From: Trochalopteron elliotii
Taxonomy: Eukaryota > Chordata > Aves > Passeriformes > Leiothrichidae
Assembly: GCA_024734555.1 (NCBI GenBank)
Contig: JANPWX010019187.1
Span: 53,902-117,901, forward strand
Direction of reading: 5' to 3'
DNA length: 64,000 bases
Shown: in pieces, positions 1-10,359 of the stretch
Layout of the letters: the number at the start of each line of letters is the position of its first letter
Numbering within the stretch: position 1 is the stretch's first letter
Notes under the pieces: model-generated
The model's input: the letters and a program-made list of their open reading frames with translations, nothing else
Told to the model about the DNA's origin: nothing
The model's database searches: none
Program-made: the position numbers and the translations under genes

Positions 1-447
1 GTGAATGGCCCAATACTTACAAAAATCACAACTGCAAAAACACGCCTACAGAAAATAGAAGACAAGATGGAGGAGAATCATGAGCAACTCAGGGAGGAAA
101 TTAAAAAGGGCTTTCTCCAAATCTTGGCAATACAAATCAGAGGTTCTGTTACCAAACGCAGACGTCCCCCAAAGAAGCAAAGAAGATAGATCCCACGAGG
201 TGAGCTGTAGTTCTTCCTGCGTCATAGGAAAAACATGAAGAAGTGAAATGGAAAACCCACTGCTGCTCTGAGGCAACGGGTGCGTGAATTAAAAGGGAGC
301 AAGACTCAGAGAAGAAGTTCCACCAAAAAGGAAGCAGCTCTAGTTGCCCGTAGTCGAACTGCCAGGTATGATGATCATAACGTGTCCGATCCCCTTAAAA
401 GAACCTCTAAGACATATGTCCAAGGAAAGAAAGATAACCAGACTTAA
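1..447 (+). pseudogene. gag: Family A Gag, C-terminal remnant (A0)
   Basis: This is the C-terminal end of a Gag polyprotein whose 5' part lies outside the window. The first 60 codons give a heptad-like coiled coil (ETRLQKLEDKIEENH-type; here KTRLQKIEDKMEENHEQL) followed by a basic stretch (TKRRRPPKKQRR). Both match the Gag ends of A1 and A2 elsewhere in this window. In-frame stops follow at about 187 and 207. The recognisable tail (DPLKRTSKTYVQGKKDNQ) ends at a TAA at 445-447, in the same frame as the protease that follows. No CCHC zinc knuckle is visible. Decayed, non-functional copy. Confidence 0.8.
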
Positions 448-867
448 AGAGGCCCTGCCTCTAGCCAGGTAGAGGTTAGAGTAAACCGTGTTTTTTGGAC
501 TGTGTGGATTCGTTGGCCTGGCACATCAGAACCACAAAAATATGAGGCCTTAATCAACACTAGTGCGCAGTGCAGATTAATCCCATCACAACATGTCGGG
601 GCAAAATCTATTACTATTGCTGGCATGACAGGGGGATCACAAAATTTGACTTTGTTAGAAGCTGAGGTAAACCTGACTAGAAATGAGTGAAAAAAACATC
701 CCATTGTTGCTGGCCCAGAAGCCCCATGCATTTTGGGCATAGACTTGCTCTGAAGTGAGTATTTCAAAAACCCAAAGGGACTCAGGTGGATGTTTGGGAT
801 AGCTGCCATGGAGACAGAGGATGTTAAGCAACTGAACACCTTGCCTGGACTATCAGAGAACCCATCT
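448..867 (+). pseudogene. pro: Family A protease remnant with lost active site (A0)
   Basis: Retroviral aspartic protease region, collinear with the proteases of A1 and A2 (WIRWPGTSEPQ...IPS...GGSQ...GIDLL). The catalytic LVDTGAQ motif of A1/A2 reads LINTSAQ here, so the active-site Asp is Asn and the Gly is Ser. In-frame stops occur at 688-690 and about 751. The reading runs in frame out of the gag stop, as in the other A copies. Homology ends at the residues SENPS (to 867), and after about a dozen bases the sequence becomes family B integrase. Confidence 0.8.
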
Positions 868-879
868 GCAATAAGCCTT

Positions 880-1446
880 GCATTATTTGCATCATGCCAC
901 TCAGGTGAAACTGCTAAAGATGTTTGCTGCCATTTTTTGGCTGCTTTTCCAAATTTAGGGATTCCTCAACAGGTTAAAACTGATAATGGTCCTGCTTACA
1001 CTTCTCAACAACTTTCCTCCTTTTTCGCCCTATGAGGAATCTCTCATATTGCTGACATCCCTCACTCCCCCACAGGACAAGCTCATTCAAAGCTTAAGCG
1101 TCTTTTAGCTCAACAGAAAGTGGGAATGCAGGAATGTACTCCAATGGAACGGCTACACAAAGCACTGTATGTTTTCAATTTTTTTAATTGCTGTGCTGAT
1201 AGCAAAGTTGCCCCTATAATAAAACACTTTTCTACTTCTAAGGAAACGTTATTAGACATAGGGCAAAAAGCACGAGTCCTTGTAAAAAACCCAGAAAGTA
1301 GAAAAGTCATAGGCCCATTTTCCCTCATTACGTGGGGAAGGGGTTGTGCTTGTGTTTCCAGAGATACCGGTCCTCGTTGGGTTCTAGCCAAGAACATCAG
1401 ACCCTTCATTGAACAGCCAGCTGATCAAAATACAGAAAAGGATTAA
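880..1446 (+). pseudogene. pol: Family B integrase, C-terminal part (B1)
   Basis: Begins at ALFASCH, which corresponds to the middle of the integrase core in B3 (61943-64000, minus), and runs to TAA at 1444-1446. The second catalytic Asp is present in KTDNGPAYTS. A TGA interrupts at 1033-1035. The segment that should carry the catalytic Glu is shortened (GQAHSKLKRLL against GQAIIKRAHVSLKRLL in B3), so the active site is lost. The C-terminal DNA-binding part (QKARVLVKNPESRKVIGPF, WGRGCACVS) is clear. Reverse transcriptase, RNase H and the IN N-terminus are missing upstream, replaced by family A protease. Confidence 0.85.
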
Positions 1447-2074
1447 TGCCCTTGAAGAAGTGATTTAGGTTTCCTAGAGATGTCAAAGTAATAAAAGATA
1501 AATCTTCCGTCCTCAGAGAACCAGTCGATCATACATCTAGAGGTGGTCAGTACTGTGCTACCTTTCCTTTTGATGACCATTTTCTTGCTTTAGACTGGCA
1601 ACACCCAGACTCAAGCCAGTTTGTAATCACTGTTGAATGTGTGTTTTCAGCAGGTCTGTTAACTTCCTTTCCCTGCTTGGCCTGTCACACAGGGCATCAT
1701 CAAACGTGGACTCTGTGCAAGTGTCAAAGGTGTGGGTGCCTTTGGTATTGTGCATCTCATAAAAGAGCTGACTCTCAGCATTGTGACCCTTTAAGGAGCA
1801 GTTGGAATAATATACAAATTAAACAGCTGGTGTGTGGGCTTCGATATGGTTTGCCTGAACATCACGAATTATCAAGTGAGCAGTGGCTTGCCGTTGCCAA
1901 TAAGTTTTGTAATGTGAGTTCTAACTCCTCCTGCAATAGCAATAGGGAGCCCTCTACTGCCATTGCCTCAAAGTAGTATTCGGCTGACGCTAACAAAGGC
2001 TTTTTTAGTATTAGTGCTTCCTCCTGTTACTTTTAATTGGCCTGTTAATCAGCCAAAAAAAAAGTATGGATAAC
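1447..2074 (+). pseudogene. env: Family B Env, leader and start of surface subunit (B1)
   Basis: Lies directly after integrase, where env is expected. The most readable part is 1641-1976, a Cys-rich stretch (CLACHTGHH, CKCQRCGCLWYC) followed by Asn-rich potential glycosylation sites. Several stops break the frame before 1641 and at 1974-1976. The segment ends at 2074, where an A solo LTR is inserted; the surface subunit resumes at 3092. Assignment rests on position between IN and the TM-coding region rather than on a motif, so the SU call is inference. Confidence 0.55.
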
Positions 2075-3091
2075 TGTCCTGATTTAGGGCAAATTTGGGA
2101 GGAACCCTCCAATGGGTGTTCCTCTGGAAAGCAAGTCCAAACAGCCCCTCCCCCCAGCCGGTCCAGGAAGAGAACTCCCTCAGAGAAAAGTGGAAAAAGC
2201 TATTTATTTAACAAACAAAATGCCCACAAGTATAAAGAATGAATAATAATAATAATAATATGAAACAATAAAACCTCTCGCCACTCCGAAGAGAGATGGC
2301 AAAACTGAGAGTCTGTGCCAGGAGTTTATCAGTCCTAGTCCCTTCGGTGCTGGAAAATGCCGAGTCCAGGCCCGGTGGGCCACGGGCGCAAGATCCCGGT
2401 GCTCCTCTGGTTTTTTTCAGTCCAGAGCAGATTTAAACAGTCCCAAGAAAAAAAGGAAAAACAGTCCAGGAAAGCTTCTTTGCCTCAGCTAGCTAGACTA
2501 ACAAAAGGGAAGGAAAGAAAAACTCTCTCTGGCTGCCCTCTGTGCATCCGACAAAAAGAAAAGAAAAGAAAAGAAAAGAAAAGAAAAGAAAAGANNNNNN
2601 NNNNNNNNNNNNNNNNNNNNNNNNNNNNNNNNNNNNNNNNNNNNNNNNNNNNNNNNNNNNNNNNNNNNNNNNNNNNNNNNNNNNNNNNNNNNNNNNNNNN
2701 NNNNNNNNNNNNNNNNNNNNNNNNNNNNNNNNNNNNNNNNNNNNNNNNNNNNNNNNNNNNNNNNNNNNNNNNNNNNNNNNNNNNNNNNNNNNNNNNNNNN
2801 NNNNNNNNNNNNNNNNNNNNNNNNNNNNNNNNNNNNNNNNNNNNNNNNNNNNNNNNNNNNNNNNNNNNNNNNNNNNNNNNNNNNNNNNNNNNNNNNNNNN
2901 NNNNNNNNNNNNNNNNNNNNNNNNNNNNNNNNNNNNNNCGATTCCCAATGTTGCTTCGATGGAGTGAACACTGTTTTTCAAAACAAACTGCGCTCTTCTT
3001 CTTTCCCTGCTCACTCTCAGAACCAGTCTTAAAGGTACAGAACACAGAACAGACGATGTGGGGATACAGGTATCATAGTCATCCTAGGACA
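2075..3091 (-). mobile_element. Family A solo LTR inside B1 env
   Basis: Starts TGTCCTGATTTAGGGC and ends CATCCTAGGACA, the inverted ends of family A LTRs. It is minus-oriented: AATAAA is read on the minus strand in the tttatttaacaaac block. A 5-bp target duplication ATAAC flanks it (2070-2074 and 3092-3096), so it is a genuine insertion into B1 env. The body contains 344 N. Without them it is about 673 nt, already the length of the other A LTRs (658-678). Confidence 0.93.
2551..2938. repeat. (AAAAG)n microsatellite running into an assembly gap
   Basis: About nine units of AAAAG occupy roughly 2551-2594, immediately followed by N from 2595 to 2938. The other A LTRs have only a short A-rich run at this place, so the gap is probably unresolved microsatellite expansion rather than missing genes. 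Open readings that cross it are artefacts. Confidence 0.9.
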
Positions 3092-4272
3092 ATAACTTTA
3101 GCCAATTTAGCAGGACAAGATACTTTATGCTTGGCTACGGCCTCTCCTGAAAACCCATTTTCTACTTGTCTCGTTGGTTTACCTTTAGGTACATGGCCAC
3201 ATCCCCCTTTGGCTCATGTCCTTCCTTTTGAAAATCATGCTGATGCTTGGGACCAATGGGTCCCATATCTCCCTCGTGCAACCCTCAAGTCCCAAAAATT
3301 AGGTCTTTTGGGATCTGTAAAAATGGCCCTTTTTGTTAAACTCAATTATTCTGGGTCCAAGCAATCTAAAGCATGGGATGTTTCTTTGACCCAACCCATA
3401 TTCAGAAATGAAAGTGCCTGGTGTAATTACACTTCCACCAAAATCTCGTGCTCTAGTAATGCTCCATTGTCATTATCAGCAGGAGTGTTTTTTATTTGTT
3501 GAGACAGAGCTTAGGTTGCTATTCCAGTGCATATTAAGGGAGGCCCCTGCAGTCTAGGGCAACTCTTGCTGTTAACACCCAACACATCCATGAAGTCACA
3601 ACATAGATTTCCGCAGAGAGGGAAATGCCTTATTCATGCATTTACCCTGATTGTGATGATAACCTTGACTTTTGGTCACTACAAGGGCATTGGGCTTCCT
3701 CCTTCTTTGTTCCAGGAGTAGCGGCCAGAAAGACACTGGGATTGTTAAACAGACTAGGCGGCTGGTTAGCTCGACAAAATAGTGCTACTTCTCTTGCTTT
3801 AACAGGATTGTTTACCGATGTTGATTCAATTAGACATGCTACATTGCAAAATCAAGCTGCTATAGATTTTTTGCTTTTAGTACATGGACAGGGATGTGAA
3901 GATTTTGATGGAATGTGTTGTATGAACCTTTCTGATCATTCACAATCTATTCATGCAAGTATTAAAGCTTTACAAGATAATGTAGCCAAATTAGAAATAG
4001 AAGGTGGAACTGATTGGTTTAACAGCCTTTTTGGAAACTGGGGCATCACTGGACAGGTGAAGAATTTAATTAAGATGGGAATGTTTGTATTTGGGATGCT
4101 ATTAGTTATTGTGACATGCCTGCCTTGCTTAATTCAATGTATTCAGAGATTGATTAATAAATCAATAAAGCAAATAATGATTGTTGAACATAAAGGGGGA
4201 GATGTGGAAGATCAGACAGCTACAGAAGCTGAGCGGGGTAGCGCTGCAGACCTTCTGGCCCTGGTACAGTAG
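3092..4272 (+). pseudogene. env: Family B Env, SU end and transmembrane subunit (B1)
   Basis: Continuation of env after the solo LTR. 3092-3502 gives the C-terminal part of SU. From about 3625 to 4272 there is an uninterrupted 215-codon frame with the TM features of alpharetrovirus-like Env: a heptad region (RHATLQNQAAIDFLLL), the loop GCEDFDGMCC (C-X6-CC), a membrane anchor (MGMFVFGMLLVIVTCLPCL) and a short cytoplasmic tail. The last about 23 codons lie past the polypurine tract, inside the LTR. The SU frame is broken at about 3500 and by the LTR insertion, so it is a pseudogene. Confidence 0.87.
4192..4202 (+). other. Polypurine tract of B1
   Basis: AAAGGGGGAGA immediately before TGTGG, the first bases of the 3' LTR. 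It primes plus-strand DNA synthesis in retroviruses. The same sequence precedes the B3 LTR (61014-61024, minus). Here it lies inside the env reading frame. Confidence 0.85.
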
Positions 4273-4559
4273 AAGCCGTGGGAGAGATAAACTAAAGGCG
4301 AGAACAAGAAGTGAAGATATCACGTCTGACCACTCTGACTGCTCTGACGAGAGAAGATGCAACAAGGACATTGCTGGCACAAGAGAATGTAACAGGGGCT
4401 TGATGACGGAAAAGGTTGTGTTGCTAAGGGAACAGGGGCAAAGGGGTCGGCATGGAAAATTTTGTATGGAAGTTAAAAACCTATAAATACTGGTGATTAG
4501 TGTAATAAACCAGCTTTGCTTTTGCTTGCATAGCATGGTCTGTGCATTCAATGACTGCA
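4203..4559 (+). mobile_element. 3' LTR of B1
   Basis: Begins TGTGGAAGATCAG after the polypurine tract and ends near GACTGCA. It contains a TATA-like CCTATAAATAC (about 4481) and a polyadenylation signal AATAAA (about 4504), in the right order for U3 and R. Its length of about 357 bp compares with 344 bp for the B3 LTR. The right boundary is inferred from the CA end and the abrupt return to G env. Confidence 0.75.
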
Positions 4560-5809
4560 TAAGAGATTGTTGGCTGTGTGGAGAAGTGCAACAATTACAC
4601 TTACCATTGTTAGGGGTACCCTCTAGTAATTGGACTTAATTAAGCCCGTATACCTTGTATAATAGTAGTACACAATGCAAACAAATAGGTTCACCTTTAA
4701 GAAAACCCCTTTTTCATTTCTCACTTATCAATCAATCCTTTATTTATGTGTAGTCAAACTTTACAGGATCAAACTTTGGCCTGTTTAATAATACTACCAA
4801 TTGGACCAGAATTGCCGCCATTCTACAAAACATATCAGATGTTAATTCACCTCCAACCTCACCAGATTTTAAAGTTCAATTTGCTCAATGGCCTGACTAT
4901 TTGTTTGCAAGGCATACTAACAATTCCAACATGAGCATCACAACTAGCTGTGATTTGCCAGATAGCTTTTGATGGTTGTGTGGAAATGGAATAGCCCTTA
5001 AGCAACTACTTGGAAATTGGACAAGTCAGTGTACTATGAGGTATCTCATCCCACCCATACAAGTTAGAAATCATACTACTTTAATTACAGGAATAGTTAG
5101 AGGAATTTGGAGAAACTGATTTAGTCGAAGTATACCTTCTAATCCTCTGACTAGATATAATACAGGCTTTCACAGCTTTGTCAGAGCTTTATTCCCAACT
5201 TGATGAATTGTACACTTAGAAAAAGCAATAGTGAACATCTCAGCAGAGATGGAAATAATTGCAAACTCAACGGCAGATGCCATTGGACAGTTGCAAACAG
5301 AAACTAATTCTTTAAAAGAAGGAGTATTTCAAAACTGTATGGTATTAGATATGATCACAGCACAAATGGGAGGAGTCTGTATGTTGAAAAATACCAGTTG
5401 TTGTACTTACATAGATCAGTCAGGGCAAATAACAACAGATATACATACAATCTGGCAACATGCAAAGATACACCATGAAGTAACAAAGGACGATACATGT
5501 TGGTCAACTCACTTATGAGAAACACTTGCATCTTAGCTCCCTAATCTAAATTGGTTGAAACAATTATTTATGGGAATCTTGTTGTTAGGAATAATAATTT
5601 TGTGTACATGCATATTTAGCCAGTGCTTTCTGTGCTGCTGTCAGCGAACCATAGTGTCCTATGATGATAGGAAGAGATATAAATTGAGACATAGAGTAGA
5701 AAGAAGAACTTATTTCCAGAGAATAAACATGCGATCATTTGTGAAAGAGTTCACAAAAATAAAAAGAAAGGCAGCATTGAATCCTAAGTGGTATGTAACA
5801 AAAGGTTAA
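4560..5809 (+). pseudogene. env: Family G gamma-type Env remnant
   Basis: Opens with NCWLCGE, the CXXC motif of gammaretroviral-type SU. SU is broken by stops and frameshifts (about 4640-5225). 5231-5518 encodes a TM ectodomain with heptads and GGVCMLKNTSCC (C-X6-CC), the cysteine pattern of covalently linked SU-TM envelopes. 5555-5809 encodes a membrane anchor (MGILLLGIIILCTCIF) and a long basic cytoplasmic tail. A stop and short spacer at 5516-5554 separate the two TM halves. B1's LTR abuts the SU, so the B1 provirus probably landed in this env. Confidence 0.8.
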
Positions 5810-5845
5810 CCACAAGTAATATTGTAACAAGATGTGCAAGTAAAA

Positions 5846-5879
5846 CAAGCAAGATAGCAAAGCAAGCAAGATAGCAAAG
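5846..5879 (+). repeat. Two tandem 17-bp units in the G LTR
   Basis: The unit CAAGCAAGATAGCAAAG occurs twice head to tail with no mismatch, and a third degenerate unit follows. Short direct repeats in U3 often act as enhancer elements; that role is inference here. Confidence 0.85.
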
Positions 5880-5920
5880 CCAGTGAGATAACAAGCTCCA
5901 TAAAGAGCAAGATACCAAGT

Positions 5921-6578
5921 TGTCCTGATTTAGGGCAAATTTGGGAGAAGACTTCCAAATGGGGTCCCTCCAGAATAGCAAATTCAAGTGGCCCCTCCCC
6001 TGACTGGTTTGGGAAAAGATTTCCTTGGAGAAAAGTGGAAAAAACTATTTATTTAACAAACTAAGTATTCACAAGCATAAAAAATGAATAATATGAAACA
6101 ATAAAACCTCTAGCTGTTGGAAGAGATGGCAAACTCAGAAAGCCCCTTTTGTGGAGTGTAGCTTGGCTTGCCCAGTCTCTTATCAGTCCCTCTGGTGCTG
6201 GAAAATGCCAAGGCCCAGGCCTCAGTCGGCCACAGGTGTGAGCTTCCAGTGCTCTTCTGGGTTTTCAGTCCAAAGCAGATTCAAACAGTTACAAGAAAAA
6301 GGAAAGAAACAAAACAGTCCAGGGAACTTCTCTGCCTCAGCTAGCTAAAACTAACTAAAAGCAAAGGAGATCTCTGTCCCACTGTCTGTCCATTCTGCAG
6401 ACAACACGGTCCAGGAGGAGAATGTGGAGGAGTGAGTGCAGTTTCTGAAAACAAACTGAGTGCTTCTTCTTTCCCTCCCTTCACTCTCAGAACCAGTCTT
6501 AAAAGTACAGAACATAAAATCCAACATAAACAGAACAGATGATTAGGGATACAAGCATCATGAAGTCAGCCTAGGACA
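5921..6578 (-). mobile_element. Family A solo LTR inside the G LTR
   Basis: 658 bp, TGTCCTGATTT...CTAGGACA, minus-oriented. Flanked by an exact 5-bp duplication CAAGT (5916-5920 and 6579-6583). No internal sequence is present, so it is the product of LTR-LTR recombination. Confidence 0.93.
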
Positions 6579-7003
6579 CAAGTTTTAACGGAACTTGCAA
6601 ACTGCAAAATTAGCTAAAAACAAGTTAGACTGAAAAACAAGAAGCACAGAGCATGCATTGAAGACAGAGGTAAAATTTCAAATGTGAGGAAGACTACAGA
6701 AGTCTTCATCAAAAGACCACCAGAAGACTGATGACCACCACAGAAGGAACTGACACATGCACCAAAGCAACAAACTGTTGTAAAACCATGACACAGCTTT
6801 ATGCAAATACGAGTATGCTAATGATATGTTGTAATCATGACATTGCGCAGAAGGACTTTTAAAATGTAACCAAAGGCTAAAGAAGATTGAGTGAGTTTTG
6901 TGGCAGGGCAACCCACTCACTCTCAGTGTTTAATAAACAAATACCTGCTCTGTAGCCAAGTAGACTATAGAGTTTATTTTTTTTTACATGGTTTTGGGAT
7001 TCA

Positions 7004-7853
7004 GTCTCTAAAGCCCCAGAGATTTGGACTTCTCAACTGGAAGAAAAGGATGGGACACTTGGGCTATCAGTAGCCATGGATCATCTACAAGGACCTCTAG
7101 TGATTAATGGGCTGATATGAACTGTCATGGTCTACTTTATTCTCTGTATTTACTTGCCACACCTGGTGCAGGGACCAGACATAGTAAAGTCCAGATGGGG
7201 TGTTTCAAATATTTCAAGTTGTTAAAAAGGTTAAGTTAATAATAACTAGGGTTTGTAAGGACAAATTGAGAAATAAAAAGAGCAGAGATTGAGAGGAAAG
7301 ATGTGTGCTAATGTCTTTACAAATAATTTCATGGGTGAAGGTATGGGTGTTAATGTCTTTGAAATGCTTCTTAATGTTTCTACTGACTTTGGGCAGCAGG
7401 TTGGTTACAGAGCCCAGACAGATTGGCTCCTGAAAGAGACAAGGGCGTGCACCAGCCTGAACTTCTGAACTTTAGGGTAAAATAGTAGGTTCAAGAGGAA
7501 AATATGTGGTAGGTGGTTTGGGAAGGCTGCACCTTCCTAGTACCTCAGCCAATGGGGAAAGGAAGAGGGCAACATGCAGCCAGGAATTAGGAAAAAAGGA
7601 GGCAGTGCCCTCTGAAACCTCGAGCGAGAAAACCCCATGGGCATGTGCCCCAGTGGAGTCTCTCCCTTTATTCTAATAAAGTTGAAGGACTCCTCTGTCT
7701 CTTTTTTGGACATAAACCTCTGGCATTTGTGGATTTTCCTGACAAACTCCATTAGGATTTGTTGAAAAAAATTAACAACCGAAAGCCACAACTAAAATGA
7801 CCCTAAAAAACAGATTGGATTTAGATTTACTGTTGTTGCATGAACATGGAGTG
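7004..7853. other. Unassigned sequence, possibly an old LTR
   Basis: No coding homology recognised. 7200-7790 has LTR-like properties: AATAAA at about 7672 in the phrase CTAATAAAGTTGAAGG, followed by a T-rich tail. I could not define TG/CA ends or a target duplication. Confidence 0.3.
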
Positions 7854-8395
7854 TGTGAAAAACGAGGATCACTTTCTATGTAGATTTTAAGAAATAGGTT
7901 TAATAGAAAGTAAGACAATTAGGAGATAGAAAAAAAACAAAGTATTTAGCCAAGTCCACACCCTGCTATATCAGAGACATTCTTTAAATACCCTTTCTAT
8001 TGCATCAGTCTGTTGAATATTCATATTTTTCCATAAACTAGTTTCCATATTCCAGGAACTGTTTTGCATGGTCCCTCCTTGGGTCTGCCTTTTTAGAACA
8101 TGTGTGTTTCTTGGCTGTGTCTTCATTATCACCTCCAGGTTGGGCCTTGGTCCATACTTTCTTCAGGTGGTAGATGCTGATAGTTGGTATATCAATAGCA
8201 GGGTCTTCTTTACATGTTCACTGGATGTTATCCCGACCAAACAGACAGTTTAAGCACACTATATCAACTACTACCACTATGCCTAATTTTCTTTACTAAT
8301 AGCAGAAATAAAAACCTTATATTCTTAATACAATGTTACTATTCATATAGCACACACCTTGCAAAAAGCCAACTTTATAATATGTATTTATAACA
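7854..8395 (-). mobile_element. Family I LTR
   Basis: Read on the minus strand it starts TGTTATAAATACATATTATAAAG and ends CGTTTTTCACA. It matches the I LTR after the I env (41763 onward) and the solo copy at 57696-58264. A TATA-like TATTTAAAG and an ATTAAA polyadenylation signal are present on the minus strand. No target duplication found. Confidence 0.7.
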
Positions 8396-9187
8396 TTTAT
8401 TCCAGGAAAATCAATGAATAATATAATGTGTAAACAAGAGCTCTTTCTGTACTCATCATGCCCAATATTTCAGAGTAGCTATACCCTCGTGCCTGCTTCT
8501 TAATGCTCCATTGATGTTAAGGACTTTTATATTTACTGATTTTTGGTAACACAGGGAATCTAAAAGTCCGTCTCTACATTGTCTTAAGATGTTCCTGCTT
8601 CTATATTATGATTCACCTCAGATCACCATTTGCTACAGTGTTCTTCCAGTGGTTTCTTCAGCATATCTCTGATTGTGCTTCTGGATTCATCTGGGGTAAG
8701 CACTGATTCAAATGATTGTTGGGCATCTCCCTGTGGCAGGACATACCCTTCTCTTTCCCACAGATGGTTGGTGCATATGGAAGAGATCACCCCTGCCAGA
8801 TCAAATGCCTAGCAGAGGGGGTCATCACCAGTCGCCAAAAGGGCTGAGGCGCCCAACTAAGAATCAATATCTTGGTCTGGAGAGCAGATGTGGGAGGAGA
8901 TAAAAGAAAAATAAATATCATTGACTGAGAGACACTGTTTTACAAACTATGAAAGCTACACAAATGTCTACAGAGACAGAAGTCTCCTACACACTCCCTG
9001 AAACGTATAGGGGATCTTCTCCTGTGACTCCTCCGATACTTTCCCTGGGAACTGAGAGAAAAGATTCTATGTGCACTCCATCATCAATTAGGTGGTAAGT
9101 ACATTGGATCTTAAGCTGTACTGTTTCTTCACTAGCTGTAATAATAGGTACCTCTATCGTGCACTGTATGTTATCTACTAGTAGCTC
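8396..9187. other. No recognisable gene
   Basis: AT-rich, no open frame with recognisable homology. The minus strand around 8820-8890 (TTGGGCGCC, TTTTGGCGACTGG) faintly resembles a retroviral leader, but I cannot support it. Confidence 0.3.
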
Positions 9188-9270
9188 TTTTTATTTTATT
9201 TTATTTTATTTTATTTTATTTTATTTTATTTTATTTTATTTTATTTTATTTTATTTTATTTTATTTTATT
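9188..9270. repeat. (TTTTA)n microsatellite
   Basis: About 16 uninterrupted pentanucleotide units. Confidence 0.95.
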
Positions 9271-9379
9271 CCTGTGTAGTAAATAGTCTGTTTAAAGACT
9301 TATGTCTGTTAATTTTGTGTCTATTAAATAAATAATTAATTTTGTAATAGACCTAATCAGCCATTATTAAAGAACTTGC

Positions 9380-9830
9380 AAATGAAAATGGATTTTGGGG
9401 TACTGGTGGCCCCAATAGAGCTACTGCCTGCTGCCAGAGGCCTGGGCAAAAGGCAGGGACTTATCTAAGGTCTCATCTCCATTGGTAACACTGCCCAAGT
9501 TGGATCATATGCTCTGAAGGATACAAAAAATGGTATGGATTACCTTGTCTGGGTCATCTCTGAGCCTGGGAATCTATTGTTGGCATAAGACTAAATCATT
9601 AGGGCTGAAAGGAATGTGAACAGTACCTAAAATCAAATGTTTGGGAACCTTCATGGACTCTATTACAACTTGTTTTAGAGGACCCTGAATCTTTGGTGCA
9701 CTAGGAGATTCAGGGTCCTTAGAGCTGGAGGAAAATTGAGGGGGTTTAGTTTGTATAACCTCCCAATTTGCCCAACCTTGGCAGTTGAGTGGAGGAGAGC
9801 ATTTCTTTTACCAGGTGTAAATATTCTAAA
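9380..9830 (-). pseudogene. gag: Gamma-like Gag capsid remnant
   Basis: Minus-strand translation contains TVHIPFSPNDLV and IPRLRDDPDKVIHT, which resemble a gammaretroviral capsid start, followed by stops and frame changes. It may belong to the F or I element. Low information content; position and match are the only support. Confidence 0.4.
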
Positions 9831-9953
9831 TAAACCAATAATCTATCTGTCCCAGTTTTTTGTCCTCTAATAGTAGATGCAAAAACTGCTGTCTACTCTC
9901 ATCCAGAATGCCCACCTTGGGCCACTGTTGGTCTATTCAAACAGAGCTCACCT

Positions 9954-10307
9954 TGTTGCCAGCTTAAAGAATTCTTTAAACACAGACACAGAGTCTAATT
10001 TAGAAAGGAGACATTGTTTATTCTGCACAGGGTGCAAGGTGGAGGTTTCCACAAATCAAACACACCAAGTAATAAAAAGTTGCATCTTTTATACAGTTAA
10101 ATGTACATGAACCCACCTATCTAATACAAATCCTCCACCAACCTAATGCATATTTATTTGGGTGATGTAATCTTATGCAATGCTTGAAACATGAAGTTCT
10201 TTTCTTCAGTAAGCAACTTCTATTGAAGTCATCTGATGACATCAGTTAAATGTACAAAAGGTGGAAAAATTCAGCCTGGGGCCAGATAATTCGACTTAAA
10301 GACATCA
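9954..10307 (-). mobile_element. Probable 3' LTR of family F
   Basis: On the minus strand it begins TGATGTCTTTAAG directly after CCACAGGGGGAATT, a polypurine-tract-like sequence, just downstream of an env. The far end is an estimate. Confidence 0.5.
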
Positions 10308-10359
10308 AATTCCCCCTGTGGAAGTTTCAAATATTTTATTTAAAAACTTCCACATTTTG

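Larger units (their letters stand above)
5823..7003 (+). mobile_element. Probable 3' LTR of family G, split by a solo LTR
   Basis: Follows G env by 13 bases, starts TGTAACAAGATG and appears to end at GGGATTCA near 7003. It contains AATAAA at about 6930 followed by CTGCTCTG. A complete A solo LTR (5921-6578) interrupts it. No strong polypurine tract is visible upstream, so the left boundary is an estimate. Confidence 0.5.

Noticed and set aside
2357..3502. 381-codon plus frame and overlapping minus frames through the N run
   Set aside because: They exist only because N codons contain no stop; the real content is an LTR and part of env.
8820..8890. Primer-binding site (TTGGGCGCC or TGGCGACTGG) on the minus strand
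   Set aside because: No LTR end lies next to it and the match to any tRNA end is short.
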